Origin: CAZCZZ01 sp964503335
GTDB lineage: Bacteria > Verrucomicrobiota > Kiritimatiellia > CAIVKH01
NCBI GenBank assembly: GCA_964503335.1
Contig: CAZCZZ010000026.1
Location: forward strand, 1-51,092
DNA: 51,092 nucleotides
Direction of reading: 5' to 3'
How positions within the stretch are numbered: position 1 is the first letter of the stretch; each line of letters starts with the position of its first letter. Positions 1-7,800 of this stretch are shown piece after piece. The notes beneath the pieces are model-generated. The model worked only from the letters and a program-made list of their open reading frames with translations, was not told the DNA's origin and made no database searches. The position numbers and the translations under genes are program-made.

Positions 1-1456
1 GCAGAACCGCTTGGAAGCGTCGATCACGACCCTGCTTGGCGGAGCCACCGGCCGAGTCGCCCTCAACGATAAACAGCTCGCAGGAGAGGGGATCCTTCTC
101 CGAACAATCCGCCAGCTTGCCGGGGAGGCCGCCTGAATCCAGCGCACCCTTGCGGCGGGTCAGGTCACGCGCCTTGCGCGCGGCTTCCCGCGCCCGCGCG
201 GCGAGCATGCCTTTTTCCACGACACGGCGGGCCACGTTGGGATGTTCTTCGAAGTACGTTCCGAGGTGCTCGTTGACGATCGACGACACGATGCCCTCGA
301 CTTCGCCGTTGCCCAGCTTCGTCTTGGTTTGTCCTTCAAACTGCGGGTCCGGAACCTTGACGCTGACTACGGCCGTCAGGCCTTCGCGAATGTCGTCGCC
401 CGACATCGTTTCGCTGTCGTCCTTGATCAGCTTGTTCGCCTTCGCGTACTGGTTGACGGTGCGCGTCAGCGCCGTGCGGAAGCCGGTAAGATGGGTGCCG
501 CCCTCGATCGTGTTGATGTTGTTGACGTAGGAGAAAATGCTGTCGTTGTAGGAATCGCTGTACTGCAGCGCGATCTCCACCTGCACGCGATCCTTCTCGC
601 CTTCGCAGTACACCACCTTGGGATGCAGCGGCTGCTTGTTGCGGTTCAGATGCTCGACGAATTCGAGGATGCCGCCCTTGTACTTGAACGTCTCCTCGCG
701 CGCCGGCTCCTCCTGCTTCAGCGTGATCTCGATGCCCTTATTAAGGAACGCGAGCTCGCGCAGGCGATTCGCCAGCGTGTCCCAGTTGTACTGCAGCGTC
801 GTGAAGATCTGGCCGTCCGGATAGAACGTGACCTTTGTACCCGTGCCCTTCGTCTTGCCGATCGGCTCCACCTTCGTCACGGGATTCCCGCGCTCGTACC
901 GCTGGTGATAGACTTTCCCGTCGCGCCGGACTTCCACTTCGAGCCATTCACTCAAGGCGTTCACGCAGGAGACGCCGACGCCGTGCAAACCGCCCGAAAC
1001 CTTGTACGCGTTGTGGTCGAACTTTCCGCCCGCGTGCAGGACGGTCATGACCACTTCCAGGGCCGACCGCTTCTCGGTCTTGTGCATCTCCACCGGGATG
1101 CCTCGGCCATCGTCATTCACCGACATCGACCCGTCGGCATTCATCGAAACCTGGATGTGTGTGCAGTACCCCGCCAGGGCCTCGTCGATGCTGTTATCAA
1201 CGACCTCATAAACGCAATGGTGAAGACCCCGGACGCCCGTGTCGCCGATGTACATCGCGGGGCGCTTCCGGACCGCCTCAAGGCCCGCCAGGACCGTAAT
1301 CTTGTCCGCGCCATACTCAGCCGACCCCGCGGCAGAGTCCTTCGGGGGTTCTGGCGGCTTAACCTGTTGAATGTCAGACGGTTCCATTACGGATGCCGAC
1401 GTGTCGGAATTCGGGTTCTGGGGGGCTTGATCCTGATCGTTTTTCGCGTTCGCCAT
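1..1456 (-). CDS. gyrB: DNA gyrase subunit B, 3' part cut by window edge
   Basis: ATP-hydrolysing subunit of DNA gyrase, which introduces negative supercoils in the cytoplasm together with GyrA. 485 residues are visible. The GHKL ATPase motif EVVDNSIDEA lies near residues 84-93, preceded by the usual RKRPAMYIGDT strand. The TOPRIM motif EGDSAGG starts at residue 465, followed by KQGRDRRFQAVL, which is GyrB-like rather than ParE-like. The ATG at 1456 is the first Met. It gives about 45 extra residues, rich in Asn, Gln, Pro and Ser, before the conserved core (ITVLAGLEAVRKRP), so the true start could be further in, but no better one is obvious. The reading frame stays open to base 1. The gene is divergent from efp. 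Confidence 0.96.
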   Translation of the reverse strand, partial: MANAKNDQDQAPQNPNSDTSASVMEPSDIQQVKPPEPPKDSAAGSAEYGADKITVLAGLEAVRKRPAMYIGDTGVRGLHHCVYEVVDNSIDEALAGYCTHIQVSMNADGSMSVNDDGRGIPVEMHKTEKRSALEVVMTVLHAGGKFDHNAYKVSGGLHGVGVSCVNALSEWLEVEVRRDGKVYHQRYERGNPVTKVEPIGKTKGTGTKVTFYPDGQIFTTLQYNWDTLANRLRELAFLNKGIEITLKQEEPAREETFKYKGGILEFVEHLNRNKQPLHPKVVYCEGEKDRVQVEIALQYSDSYNDSIFSYVNNINTIEGGTHLTGFRTALTRTVNQYAKANKLIKDDSETMSGDDIREGLTAVVSVKVPDPQFEGQTKTKLGNGEVEGIVSSIVNEHLGTYFEEHPNVARRVVEKGMLAARAREAARKARDLTRRKGALDSGGLPGKLADCSEKDPLSCELFIVEGDSAGGSAKQGRDRRFQAVL

Positions 1457-1565
1457 GTGTCGTTATACCCTTCGGAGTAGAAGGCGCGATTCTATAGAAA
1501 ACACGCAAGAAACGCAAAGGACAACATGGTGTTTTCGGGGGTTGTTTTTGGGGTAAAAACGGGTC

Positions 1566-1590
1566 AAAAAACCGACTCTTTCAGGGTCGG
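1566..1590 (-). terminator. Hairpin plus T-tract upstream of gyrB (terminator or attenuator)
   Basis: Read on the minus strand, a 5-bp stem (CCGAC/GTCGG, loop about 9 nt) is followed by six T. It lies about 110 nt before the gyrB start and on the same strand. No minus-strand gene lies immediately upstream, so a leader attenuator is as likely as a plain terminator. The stem is short, so confidence is low. Confidence 0.35.
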
Positions 1591-1675
1591 GAGATTCCGC
1601 TTGGCACGTCGCACCACGGCACGCATACTCCCGAACCTTTTTGGCAAGAACCGAAGGAAAGACAGCGAGGCTAGT

Positions 1676-2242
1676 ATGTATAGTGCGTCCGATCTGCGTA
1701 AGGGTCTGAAAATCCTCTGGGAAAACATTCCCTACGAAATCACCGAATTCCAGTTTGTGAAGCCTGGCAAGGGCGCGGCGATGTACAAGTGCCGCATCCG
1801 CCACATGCTCTCGGGCGCGACCCAGGACAAGACCTTCCGCGAAGTCGAAAAGTTCGAGAAGCCCGACCTCCTGGACCGTGAACTGGTCTACTCCTACAAG
1901 AACGGCGACACCTTCATGTTCTCCGACCCCGAGACCTACGAGGAAGTCGAGATCAGCGGAGAGGCGCTCGGTCGCAACCAGTACTTCCTCACCGACGATA
2001 TGCACGTGAGCGTCCTCTTCTTCAATGGCAAGCCGATCGAGGTCAATCTCCCGGTCTTCATCGAGAAGGAAATCATCGAGACCGATCCCGGTTTCAAGGG
2101 CGACACAGCCACGAATACCTACAAGCCGGCAAAGATCGACAACGGCTACGAGATCCAAGTGCCGCTGTTCATCAATCCCGGCGACTGGGTTCGCATCGAT
2201 ACCCGCTCGGGCGAGTACTCGGACCGCATCTCCAAGAGGTAG
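1676..2242 (+). CDS. efp: Translation elongation factor P
   Basis: EF-P binds stalled ribosomes between the P and E sites and promotes peptide bonds at polyproline stretches. The protein is 188 residues, the normal family length. The N-terminal KOW-like domain carries the tip loop KPGKGAA, whose Lys32 matches the lysine modified in the E. coli protein. The C-terminal OB domain ends with the typical PGDWVRIDTRSGEYSDR. The frame is open upstream to 1526, but the ATG at 1676 is chosen because conserved EF-P sequence begins there and purine-rich AAGGAAAG and GCGAGG lie just upstream. The gene is followed after 42 nt by epmA, which implies beta-lysylation of Lys32. An EpmB-like aminomutase is not in the window. 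Confidence 0.97.
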   Translation: MYSASDLRKGLKILWENIPYEITEFQFVKPGKGAAMYKCRIRHMLSGATQDKTFREVEKFEKPDLLDRELVYSYKNGDTFMFSDPETYEEVEISGEALGRNQYFLTDDMHVSVLFFNGKPIEVNLPVFIEKEIIETDPGFKGDTATNTYKPAKIDNGYEIQVPLFINPGDWVRIDTRSGEYSDRISKR

Positions 2243-2250
2243 GGCCGGAA

Positions 2251-2283
2251 TGGCTGATGGTTCAAGGTTGATGGTTGATGAGC
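2251..2283. repeat. Short imperfect tandem repeat between efp and epmA
   Basis: The spacer contains the word GGTTGATG or GGCTGATG several times in a row. It resembles the tandem GGCTGTAGG words at 3182-3213 in character. No coding or obvious regulatory role is visible. Confidence 0.5.
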
Positions 2284-2284
2284 C

Positions 2285-3175
2285 ATGAACCCTGACACAC
2301 TGCGTATACGATCCGACGCGCTCCACGCGATCCGGATGTTCTTCCACGAGCGCGACTTTGTTGAGGTCGAGACCCCTGTGCGCCTTCGCGCGCCGGCTCT
2401 GGAAGCGCATATCGATGCCGAAGCGTCAGGCGATCACTGGCTCCGCACGTCGCCCGAACTTCACATGAAGCGGTTGCTGGCCGATGGGGCGAAGCGCATC
2501 TTCCAGATGGGACCCTGCTTCCGCCGCGGCGAGCGGGGCCATCTCCACAACCCCGAATACACGATGCTCGAATGGTACCGGGCCGACGCGGATTACACCG
2601 ATATCCTCGTCGATGCCAAGGCGCTCATAGCCCATGTCGCGACGAAGGTCCTTGGCGGAACCGACATCCAACGCGGGCGACAGACGATCCAGCTTCTGCC
2701 CCGTTGGGAACGAATCACCGTGGCCGACGCCTTTGTTCGCTTCGCGGGATGGGACCCGACTGGAGCCTACGACGCGGACCGCTTCAACCTCGACCTGGTC
2801 GAGAAGGTGGAGCCGAATCTTCCGAAGGATGTGCCCGTAGTCCTGACCGACTATCCTGCCGAAGCCGCCGCGCTATCGCGTCGCAGGAAATCCAATCCCG
2901 CCGTGGCGGAACGCTGGGAGCTCTACATCGGTGGCCTGGAGCTCGCGAACGCCTACTCGGAACTCACCGACCCCGCCGAGCAACGCGCCCGCTTTGAAGA
3001 ATGTGCAAAGGACCGGGCGGCGAGGGGCAAGGACGTCTATCCGCTCGACGAGGACTTCCTCGCGTCCTTGAAAGACATGCCGCCCTCAGGCGGCATCGCG
3101 CTCGGCGTAGACCGCCTCGTCATGCTGCTCGCCAACGCCTACACCATCGACGAAGTCCTGGCATTCCCCGCGTAA
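2285..3175 (+). CDS. epmA: EF-P lysine ligase EpmA (PoxA/GenX family)
   Basis: A class II lysyl-tRNA synthetase-like enzyme without an anticodon-binding domain. It activates (R)-beta-lysine and attaches it to the conserved EF-P lysine. The 296 residues correspond to the catalytic core only. Motif 2 (FRRGERGHLHNPEYTMLEW) lies near residues 79-97, and motif 3 (GGIALGVDRLVML) near residues 269-281. The N-terminal IRMFFHERDFVEVETP is the usual motif 1 region. The ATG at 2285 is the first in frame after efp. Co-orientation with efp, 42 nt apart, supports the substrate assignment. A plain lysyl-tRNA synthetase is excluded by the missing N-terminal OB domain. Confidence 0.93.
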   Translation: MNPDTLRIRSDALHAIRMFFHERDFVEVETPVRLRAPALEAHIDAEASGDHWLRTSPELHMKRLLADGAKRIFQMGPCFRRGERGHLHNPEYTMLEWYRADADYTDILVDAKALIAHVATKVLGGTDIQRGRQTIQLLPRWERITVADAFVRFAGWDPTGAYDADRFNLDLVEKVEPNLPKDVPVVLTDYPAEAAALSRRRKSNPAVAERWELYIGGLELANAYSELTDPAEQRARFEECAKDRAARGKDVYPLDEDFLASLKDMPPSGGIALGVDRLVMLLANAYTIDEVLAFPA

Positions 3176-3181
3176 GAAGAG

Positions 3182-3213
3182 GTTGTAGGCTGTAGGAGCG
3201 CTTAGGCTGTAGG
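3182..3213. repeat. GGCTGTAGG tandem words at the edge of an assembly gap
   Basis: The word TAGGCTGTAGG occurs twice with a variant spacer, running directly into the N block. On the far side the sequence resumes with GCCTACAGAC, related to the reverse complement. A repeat array probably caused the gap. Confidence 0.55.
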
Positions 3214-3313
3214 NNNNNNNNNNNNNNNNNNNNNNNNNNNNNNNNNNNNNNNNNNNNNNNNNNNNNNNNNNNNNNNNNNNNNNNNNNNNNNNNNNNNNNN
3301 NNNNNNNNNNNNN
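3214..3313. other. Assembly gap, 100 N
   Basis: Exactly 100 N, the same length as the second gap, so a placeholder rather than a measured size. The true content between epmA and the lipoprotein gene is unknown; repeat words flank it on the left. Confidence 0.99.
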
Positions 3314-3340
3314 GCCTACAGACTCTTCCCTCGCTTCGCC

Positions 3341-3781
3341 CTACCGCTGCAACCGCTCGATCGCGATGACTTTCTCGTCGCGGAGTTCCACGCGCAGGTG
3401 CTCGAATTCGGTTCGCTGGTCCACGTCGACCCAGACCCAGTCGCTGACTGTGCGGTAGGAGCCGCTGGAGTCGCGCACCCGCGAGCGGACGTCGACCCGT
3501 TGACGGTCCGACTTGGTGTAGAAGTCGGTATAGGACCAGACCTCGACAAGGCCTGACTCCGTCTGTCGTGAATACACCCGGTTAGGTTCGCCCAGGGCGA
3601 TTGTCACCATGTCCTTGGTGTAGCCGATGTCGATGTCGCCCTTGCGCACACGTTCCTGCACATCCGGCGGGAAGCTGTTGAAGAGTTCGGGGTTCTTCTT
3701 GATCCGCGCCTCCGGCGATGCGCAACCCGTGAGCAACGCGAGGATGGGGATCGCGAGGAAACGCAGGGAAGGTGTCTTCAT
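3341..3781 (-). CDS. Small outer-membrane-type lipoprotein, SmpA/BamE-like fold possible
   Basis: 146 residues beginning with a lipoprotein signal peptide. The lipobox LLTGC places the lipidated Cys at residue 20. The mature part contains GYTKDMVTIALGEPNRVY, which resembles the G-MT-x-V-x-x-LG-x-P signature of SmpA/OmlA (BamE) proteins. It is followed by beta-strand-rich sequence ending in EKVIAIERLQR, again a BamE-like finish. The ATG at 3781 is preferred over a GTG three codons upstream because it gives the shorter, standard signal peptide. It is convergent with epmA across the gap and divergent from the next gene. A role in outer-membrane assembly is inferred from this motif alone. Confidence 0.75.
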   Translation of the reverse strand: MKTPSLRFLAIPILALLTGCASPEARIKKNPELFNSFPPDVQERVRKGDIDIGYTKDMVTIALGEPNRVYSRQTESGLVEVWSYTDFYTKSDRQRVDVRSRVRDSSGSYRTVSDWVWVDVDQRTEFEHLRVELRDEKVIAIERLQR

Positions 3782-3893
3782 GGTCGTCACGTTGCGGGTA
3801 TAGTAACGTGGCGGCGTGGGCGGGACAATCTCGCATCCTTGACGGTCCAGCGCGCCCTACGCATAGTCGCATGAGTCAGAAGGAGCCCACTGC

Positions 3894-5717
3894 GTGAACA
3901 AACAGGTACTCGCCGCAGCCATTCTCGTCCTCGCCACTCAGGTCCAGGCCTTTGATCGTACCGAGCTCTCCCCGGAATCCCAGGCGCTCCTTCCTGCCGA
4001 AAGTCCCGTCGTCGTGAAGCTCAAGAACGGGAACACCCTCCAGGGCATGATCATCTCCCGCACCGAGAAGGAGATCGTGCTCAAACAGACCAAGGGTTCC
4101 ATTTCCTCCCAGCTCCCGTTCTCCATGGCCGACATCCTCAAGATTGAAGACATGGACCTGTGCGAGCTTTGGGCCAAGGCCTTGAAGGCCCGCACCTTCG
4201 AGCCGGCGAAGGAGCAGGCCGCGGCGACGTACGAGCAGGACATCAAGCTCTACAAGGAATTCCTGGATCGCTGCAGCGCGAATGCAAACGCAGAGGAGCT
4301 GCAGAAACGGGCCGATTTCCTGGCGTCGGAGTTCGCCAACCTGAAGCGCGGACTCAATAAAGTCGGCGGCGAATGGCTTCCTCCTGTCGCCGCCGCAGTG
4401 CGTCGCTTCGACGTGTACACGGAGCAGCTCGGGAAGATCAAAGCCCAGTACCCGGGCGTGGAGACACCCACGTACAGCCAGAATCCACGCGCGAAGCAGG
4501 CGTACGACGGCATGGAAGACCAGCGTCGCGAAGTCGCGCGCGGCTTGCCGAAGACCGTGACCGAGCGTGTTCCGCAGTTGATCGAAGCGGCCGACTTCGA
4601 CCTTGCCGCCGAGGAAGCTCACGCGTTCATGTCGTTCTGGATCACACGCGTGATCGGAGCCGAGGCGGGACAGAGCGACGCGCAGCAGATCCGGAAGGTC
4701 ATCGAAGGCATGGATTTTGCTTACATCCTCCGCTTGCAGAAGCAGATTGGCGAGGCGTGGAACAAGGCGCGGGAGGGCAAGGCCGTGACTGCGCCGGAAA
4801 CCTTGGCGGACAATGAAGTGTATGTGCAGGGCGGCTACTTCCTCATGGGCAATGAAGCCGCAACGATCGGCGACGAAGCGTTCCCGTATCGCCTCGTCTT
4901 CGTGAGCCCGTTTGTTATCTCCAAGTACGAAGTCTCCAACGCGGAGTACCGCAAGTTTGTGGACCATGTGAAGGCGACGGGTGACTCCTCGATGGAGCAT
5001 CCGCAGGCGCCGCCGTTGAAGGATCACGCCCCGGAAGGCTGGAAGGCGCCGGAACTCAGCGGCGACGGACAGCCTGTCGTCGGCATCGACTGGTTTGACG
5101 CCTACGCCTACGCGAACTGGAAGAAGATGCGTCTGCCCACCGAAGCGGAGTGGGAACTGGCGGCGAGAGGGTACGACGGAAGGAAGCTGGCGTGGGGTGA
5201 TGACCCGTCCATCCAACCGGTAGTCAACACGCCCAAGGGTCGCCAGTACGTCGAAAACGAAATCATGCGCCAGAGGCCCGCGCCGCCGCCTCCGAAGGAA
5301 GGCATGTTTGGCTCCAACAAGACGCCGCCTCCGCCTCCACCCGTCAACGTGCCCGCTGTTACGTGGAATGTGGACGCACCGCTTCCTGACATCGCGGAAC
5401 CGGACTATTTCCCCGACACCAGCGGCAGTCTCACCGTGAGCGGTGCTCGACACATGATCGGGAATGCGGCGGAGTGGGTGCAGGATTTCTATTCCAAGGA
5501 CTACTACCAGACCTCGCCGCTACGCGATCCCACGGGCCCCGAGACTGGATCCGACCATGTCCTTCGCGGCGGCTCGTATGTGAGCGATGACGACGAGTTG
5601 TTCGTCTTCTCGCGCATCGTGCCACGATCCGATCCCGAGCGGAACGGCTTGAACAGCACGGGTAAAGCCGTGGCCGGCATGCGCCTGGCCCGATCTCTCT
5701 CCATCGTCTCCCCGTAA
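3894..5717 (+). CDS. Exported protein with C-terminal FGE/sulfatase-modifying-factor-like domain
   Basis: 607 residues with a Sec signal peptide ending near TQVQA-F. Residues about 30-90 form a small beta-rich domain (VVKLKNGNTLQGMIIS), followed by a helical stretch to about 300. From about residue 312 there is a formylglycine-generating-enzyme fold: GGYFLMGNEA, KYEVSNAEYRKF, MRLPTEAEWELAARG, GNAAEWVQDFY and VLRGGSYVS, interrupted by a proline-rich insert near 460-490. The C-terminal motif reads AGMRLARS, where true FGEs carry GFRC, so the catalytic cysteine is missing; a binding or structural role is more likely than sulfatase maturation. The GTG start is supported by AGGAG eight bases upstream. 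The gene stands alone and is divergent from the lipoprotein gene. Confidence 0.85.
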   Translation: MNKQVLAAAILVLATQVQAFDRTELSPESQALLPAESPVVVKLKNGNTLQGMIISRTEKEIVLKQTKGSISSQLPFSMADILKIEDMDLCELWAKALKARTFEPAKEQAAATYEQDIKLYKEFLDRCSANANAEELQKRADFLASEFANLKRGLNKVGGEWLPPVAAAVRRFDVYTEQLGKIKAQYPGVETPTYSQNPRAKQAYDGMEDQRREVARGLPKTVTERVPQLIEAADFDLAAEEAHAFMSFWITRVIGAEAGQSDAQQIRKVIEGMDFAYILRLQKQIGEAWNKAREGKAVTAPETLADNEVYVQGGYFLMGNEAATIGDEAFPYRLVFVSPFVISKYEVSNAEYRKFVDHVKATGDSSMEHPQAPPLKDHAPEGWKAPELSGDGQPVVGIDWFDAYAYANWKKMRLPTEAEWELAARGYDGRKLAWGDDPSIQPVVNTPKGRQYVENEIMRQRPAPPPPKEGMFGSNKTPPPPPPVNVPAVTWNVDAPLPDIAEPDYFPDTSGSLTVSGARHMIGNAAEWVQDFYSKDYYQTSPLRDPTGPETGSDHVLRGGSYVSDDDELFVFSRIVPRSDPERNGLNSTGKAVAGMRLARSLSIVSP

Positions 5718-5720
5718 CCC

Positions 5721-5747
5721 GGCCTCTTCATGATGCATGAATAGGCC
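5721..5747 (+). terminator. Hairpin just after the FGE-like gene
   Basis: GGCCT and AGGCC flank TTCATG-ATG-CATGAA, giving an 11-bp stem with one mismatch four bases after the stop codon. There is no T-tract, so it may be a factor-dependent terminator or an mRNA-stabilising end. Confidence 0.4.
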
Positions 5748-5898
5748 GCCCTGCGGGCTTCGACTGCGGCCCGCGAGGCCGAGGCTCTGCTGAGGGTAAA
5801 TCTTCGGGTAACCGAAAACTCACGGAGATTCCTGCGATCAAGGCTTGATCGCCGCGTCCTGCTATGGGACACCGCATGGCTTCATTAAGGAATTTTCC

Positions 5899-6705
5899 AT
5901 GCTTACCACCAAACGCTATGACTATGTCGGCTTCGATTCCATCCAGGTCCACCCCTCTCTCGCGAACCATCGCGCGCTGAATGATCAAAAGGTTCGTCAC
6001 TACCACGACGACATCCTGAAGAACGGCCTGCTGGAGCCGCTCGTCGTCTGGGAGCGCAACGGCGGCGAGTATTTCCTCGTCGGCGGCTTCCATCGCTTGA
6101 ATGCAATCAAGCTCATCCGCCAGGGACACCAGGGCTACTTCGATCGTATCGACGTCCGTGTCGTCGCCGGCGACCTCGAAGAGATGCGCGCGCTGAACCT
6201 CAAGCTGAATGCCGACCGCCTCGACGCCAAGGTGTCGGAGTACTTCGATACGGTGATCTTCCTGAACAACGCGAACTGGGAGAAGCAGCGCATCGCTTCG
6301 TTCCTCGACAAGAGCGTGACGTGGATCGAGGAGATCGTGCGCTTCGTGCCCGGCATGGATCCGCGCCTGCGCAAAAAGCTCGATGAAGGCGCTGTCACGT
6401 GGACCAAGGCCAAGGCCATCTGCAAGCAGGTGCTGGAAGCCAAGCCCGGCACGGAGAAGCAGGTTGCGGATGCCGCGCTCCTTGAACTTGAGCAGGGTGG
6501 GGACAAGCCGGCTGCGCGCAAGCCGATCTCCGTGAAGTCCGCGGCGAAGCGGTTGGCGAAACACATCGAGATCAACCCGAAGACCTCCATCACCATCGAC
6601 CTCCAGGACCTGTACTCCCTGTTCCTTATCCTGGACGGCAAAGGCGGCGACGACGGCCACATGGACCGCGTCCGCCGCAAATTCCCCGCACTGCTGGAGT
6701 CTTAG
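5899..6705 (+). CDS. ParB/Srx-fold protein, ParB-like N-terminal nuclease domain
   Basis: 268 residues. The N-terminal part holds the ParB fold: QVHPSLANHR near residue 17, ILKNGLLEPLVVWERNG near residues 41-57, and the box LVGGFHRLNAIKLI near residue 59. GGFHRLNA replaces the GERRYRA of chromosomal ParB. This is followed by helical sequence with a helix-turn-helix-like segment (RIASFLDKSVTWIEEIVRFV). The ATG at 5899 has AAGGAA six bases upstream. No parA, plasmid replication gene or parS-like site is adjacent, so a chromosome-partition role is not supported. A regulatory DNA-binding protein or CTP-dependent switch are alternatives. Confidence 0.8.
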   Translation: MLTTKRYDYVGFDSIQVHPSLANHRALNDQKVRHYHDDILKNGLLEPLVVWERNGGEYFLVGGFHRLNAIKLIRQGHQGYFDRIDVRVVAGDLEEMRALNLKLNADRLDAKVSEYFDTVIFLNNANWEKQRIASFLDKSVTWIEEIVRFVPGMDPRLRKKLDEGAVTWTKAKAICKQVLEAKPGTEKQVADAALLELEQGGDKPAARKPISVKSAAKRLAKHIEINPKTSITIDLQDLYSLFLILDGKGGDDGHMDRVRRKFPALLES

Positions 6706-6740
6706 TCTCGGCGACGGCACTGAAGGCCGAAGAAGATTCT

Positions 6741-6796
6741 ACAGGAAGGCCGCAAAGATCGTGAAGTGCACTTCGCCGCCTTCGCGGTCTTCCTGT
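6741..6796. repeat. Long imperfect inverted repeat with inner palindrome
   Basis: Two 17-base arms (ACAGGAAGGCCGCAAAG and CTTCGCGGTCTTCCTGT) pair with one G-U and one A-C position. Between them lies the 12-bp palindrome GAAGTGCACTTC. The words GCAAAG and TTCGCGG recall the CACGCAAGAAACGCAAAGG patch at 1501-1519, so both may belong to one dispersed repeat family. Confidence 0.6.
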
Positions 6797-6969
6797 GCAT
6801 ATTCAGGTCTTTTGTGTCGATACTCGACAGTCGCATCAGAAAATTACGCGCCCGATTCCTCGAACCGGTTTCCCCTGCCTTTTTACGGGCTAATGTAGGG
6901 AAAAGCCTACACTGGTGTCTGACATCTGCTGACATACGTCTCCAAGCGTTTCTGGCACTTTATTAGCGC

Positions 6970-7176
6970 ATGATTAGTGAGCTGCTGAGCGTGTTTCGCC
7001 CGAAAGAACGTTCGAGCAAAGACATGACAAGCGCCCTGCGTGCCCTTTGGGATATCCCGGAGGCGCGACGGGCGAAGGAAGAAGCGCCGGAGGGAGTCAG
7101 TACAAATATTTATAGCCTCGGTTCGCGTCGCAACATAATTCCACGCAGGCCGCCCCCCCGATTCAAGCATCACTAG
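6970..7176 (+). CDS. Possible 68-residue small protein (or untranslated RNA)
   Basis: Open frame from the ATG at 6970, with the basic C-terminal tail RRPPPRFKHH. No family is recognised and no clear ribosome-binding site is seen. It is listed because it is the only reading frame of reasonable composition ahead of a very strong rho-independent terminator at 7217, which implies a transcript here. The preceding 264 bases (6706-6969) hold the inverted repeat at 6741 and a small hairpin (TGTAGG-GAAAAG-CCTACA, 6895-6912) but no gene. A small non-coding RNA is an equally good explanation. Confidence 0.3.
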   Translation: MISELLSVFRPKERSSKDMTSALRALWDIPEARRAKEEAPEGVSTNIYSLGSRRNIIPRRPPPRFKHH

Positions 7177-7216
7177 GTTTGTGTGGTTTCCATTCGGTGA
7201 CCGTTCCGAGGTTTAC

Positions 7217-7255
7217 GGGGCTCTCCGCTGCAACGGCGGAGAGCCCCCATTTTTT
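7217..7255 (+). terminator. Strong rho-independent terminator
   Basis: A perfect 12-bp stem (GGGGCTCTCCGC at 7217-7228 with GCGGAGAGCCCC at 7236-7247) has a 7-nt loop and is followed by six T at 7250-7255. The T-tract is on the plus strand, so it ends a rightward transcript arising between the ParB-like gene and here. Confidence 0.9.
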
Positions 7256-7322
7256 GAGGGGACTAGCAGCCCGACAGCGCAATCTTTCCACGTCATGCTC
7301 CTGATGGTAGGATCGTTGAAGC

Positions 7323-7718
7323 ATGAGACAGTTCATCAGCCTCGTTCTCCTGGTCCTTATCGCCTACCTCGCATTTGACTGGTATCGCAAACGCACCGGC
7401 CCCCGGTCTTCAGCACCTGCCGTGACAACCTGCACGCGCTGCGGCGGCACCGGGCTATTCGTTCGCGAGGAGACCTGTCCAACATGCAATGGCACGGGCC
7501 ACGGCAACTGGGCACTCCATCCCAAGGGCCGGTTCTCGAAGAACGATAAAGGTCCGATCTGCATGGCCTGCAAGGGCGCGGGCAAGACCTCCGCCAGTTC
7601 GACGTGTCTCACGTGCCAGGGCCGCCGGGTGATAGCGAGCACGCGCGAGAAGCTGGCCGAGAAGGGGTCGCTCTGGGATCGCATGGCCAACTATTTCAGC
7701 GCGAATACCGGCCGATAG
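7323..7718 (+). CDS. Membrane-anchored DnaJ-type zinc-finger protein
   Basis: 131 residues. An N-terminal hydrophobic segment (FISLVLLVLIAYLAFDW) is followed by four cysteine modules of the DnaJ central-domain type: CTRCGGTG, CPTCNGTG, CMACKGAG and CLTCQGRR. The last pair is less canonical. Together they should bind two zinc ions. There is no J domain and no C-terminal peptide-binding domain, so this is a stand-alone zinc ribbon tethered to the membrane, facing the periplasm if the anchor is an uncleaved signal. A weak AGGATC ribosome site precedes the ATG. It starts 67 bases after the strong terminator, so it is probably its own transcription unit. Function unknown. Confidence 0.75.
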   Translation: MRQFISLVLLVLIAYLAFDWYRKRTGPRSSAPAVTTCTRCGGTGLFVREETCPTCNGTGHGNWALHPKGRFSKNDKGPICMACKGAGKTSASSTCLTCQGRRVIASTREKLAEKGSLWDRMANYFSANTGR

Positions 7719-7800
7719 GACCAACCTGTCGAGCAACAATGCACTCCCGTGCGCTGCCACAGCGGCGTGGCGTTGCAGATGCCGGCCACTTCACCGGTCC

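Noticed and set aside
242..1480. Long plus-strand open frame of about 412 codons
   Set aside because: It lies opposite gyrB, whose GHKL and TOPRIM motifs are unmistakable. The plus-strand frame has no family motifs and a skewed Arg/Val/Leu composition typical of an antisense shadow.
5899..6705. Plasmid or chromosome partition locus
   Set aside because: Only a ParB-like fold is present. No ParA ATPase, replication gene or clustered parS-like inverted repeats were seen nearby.
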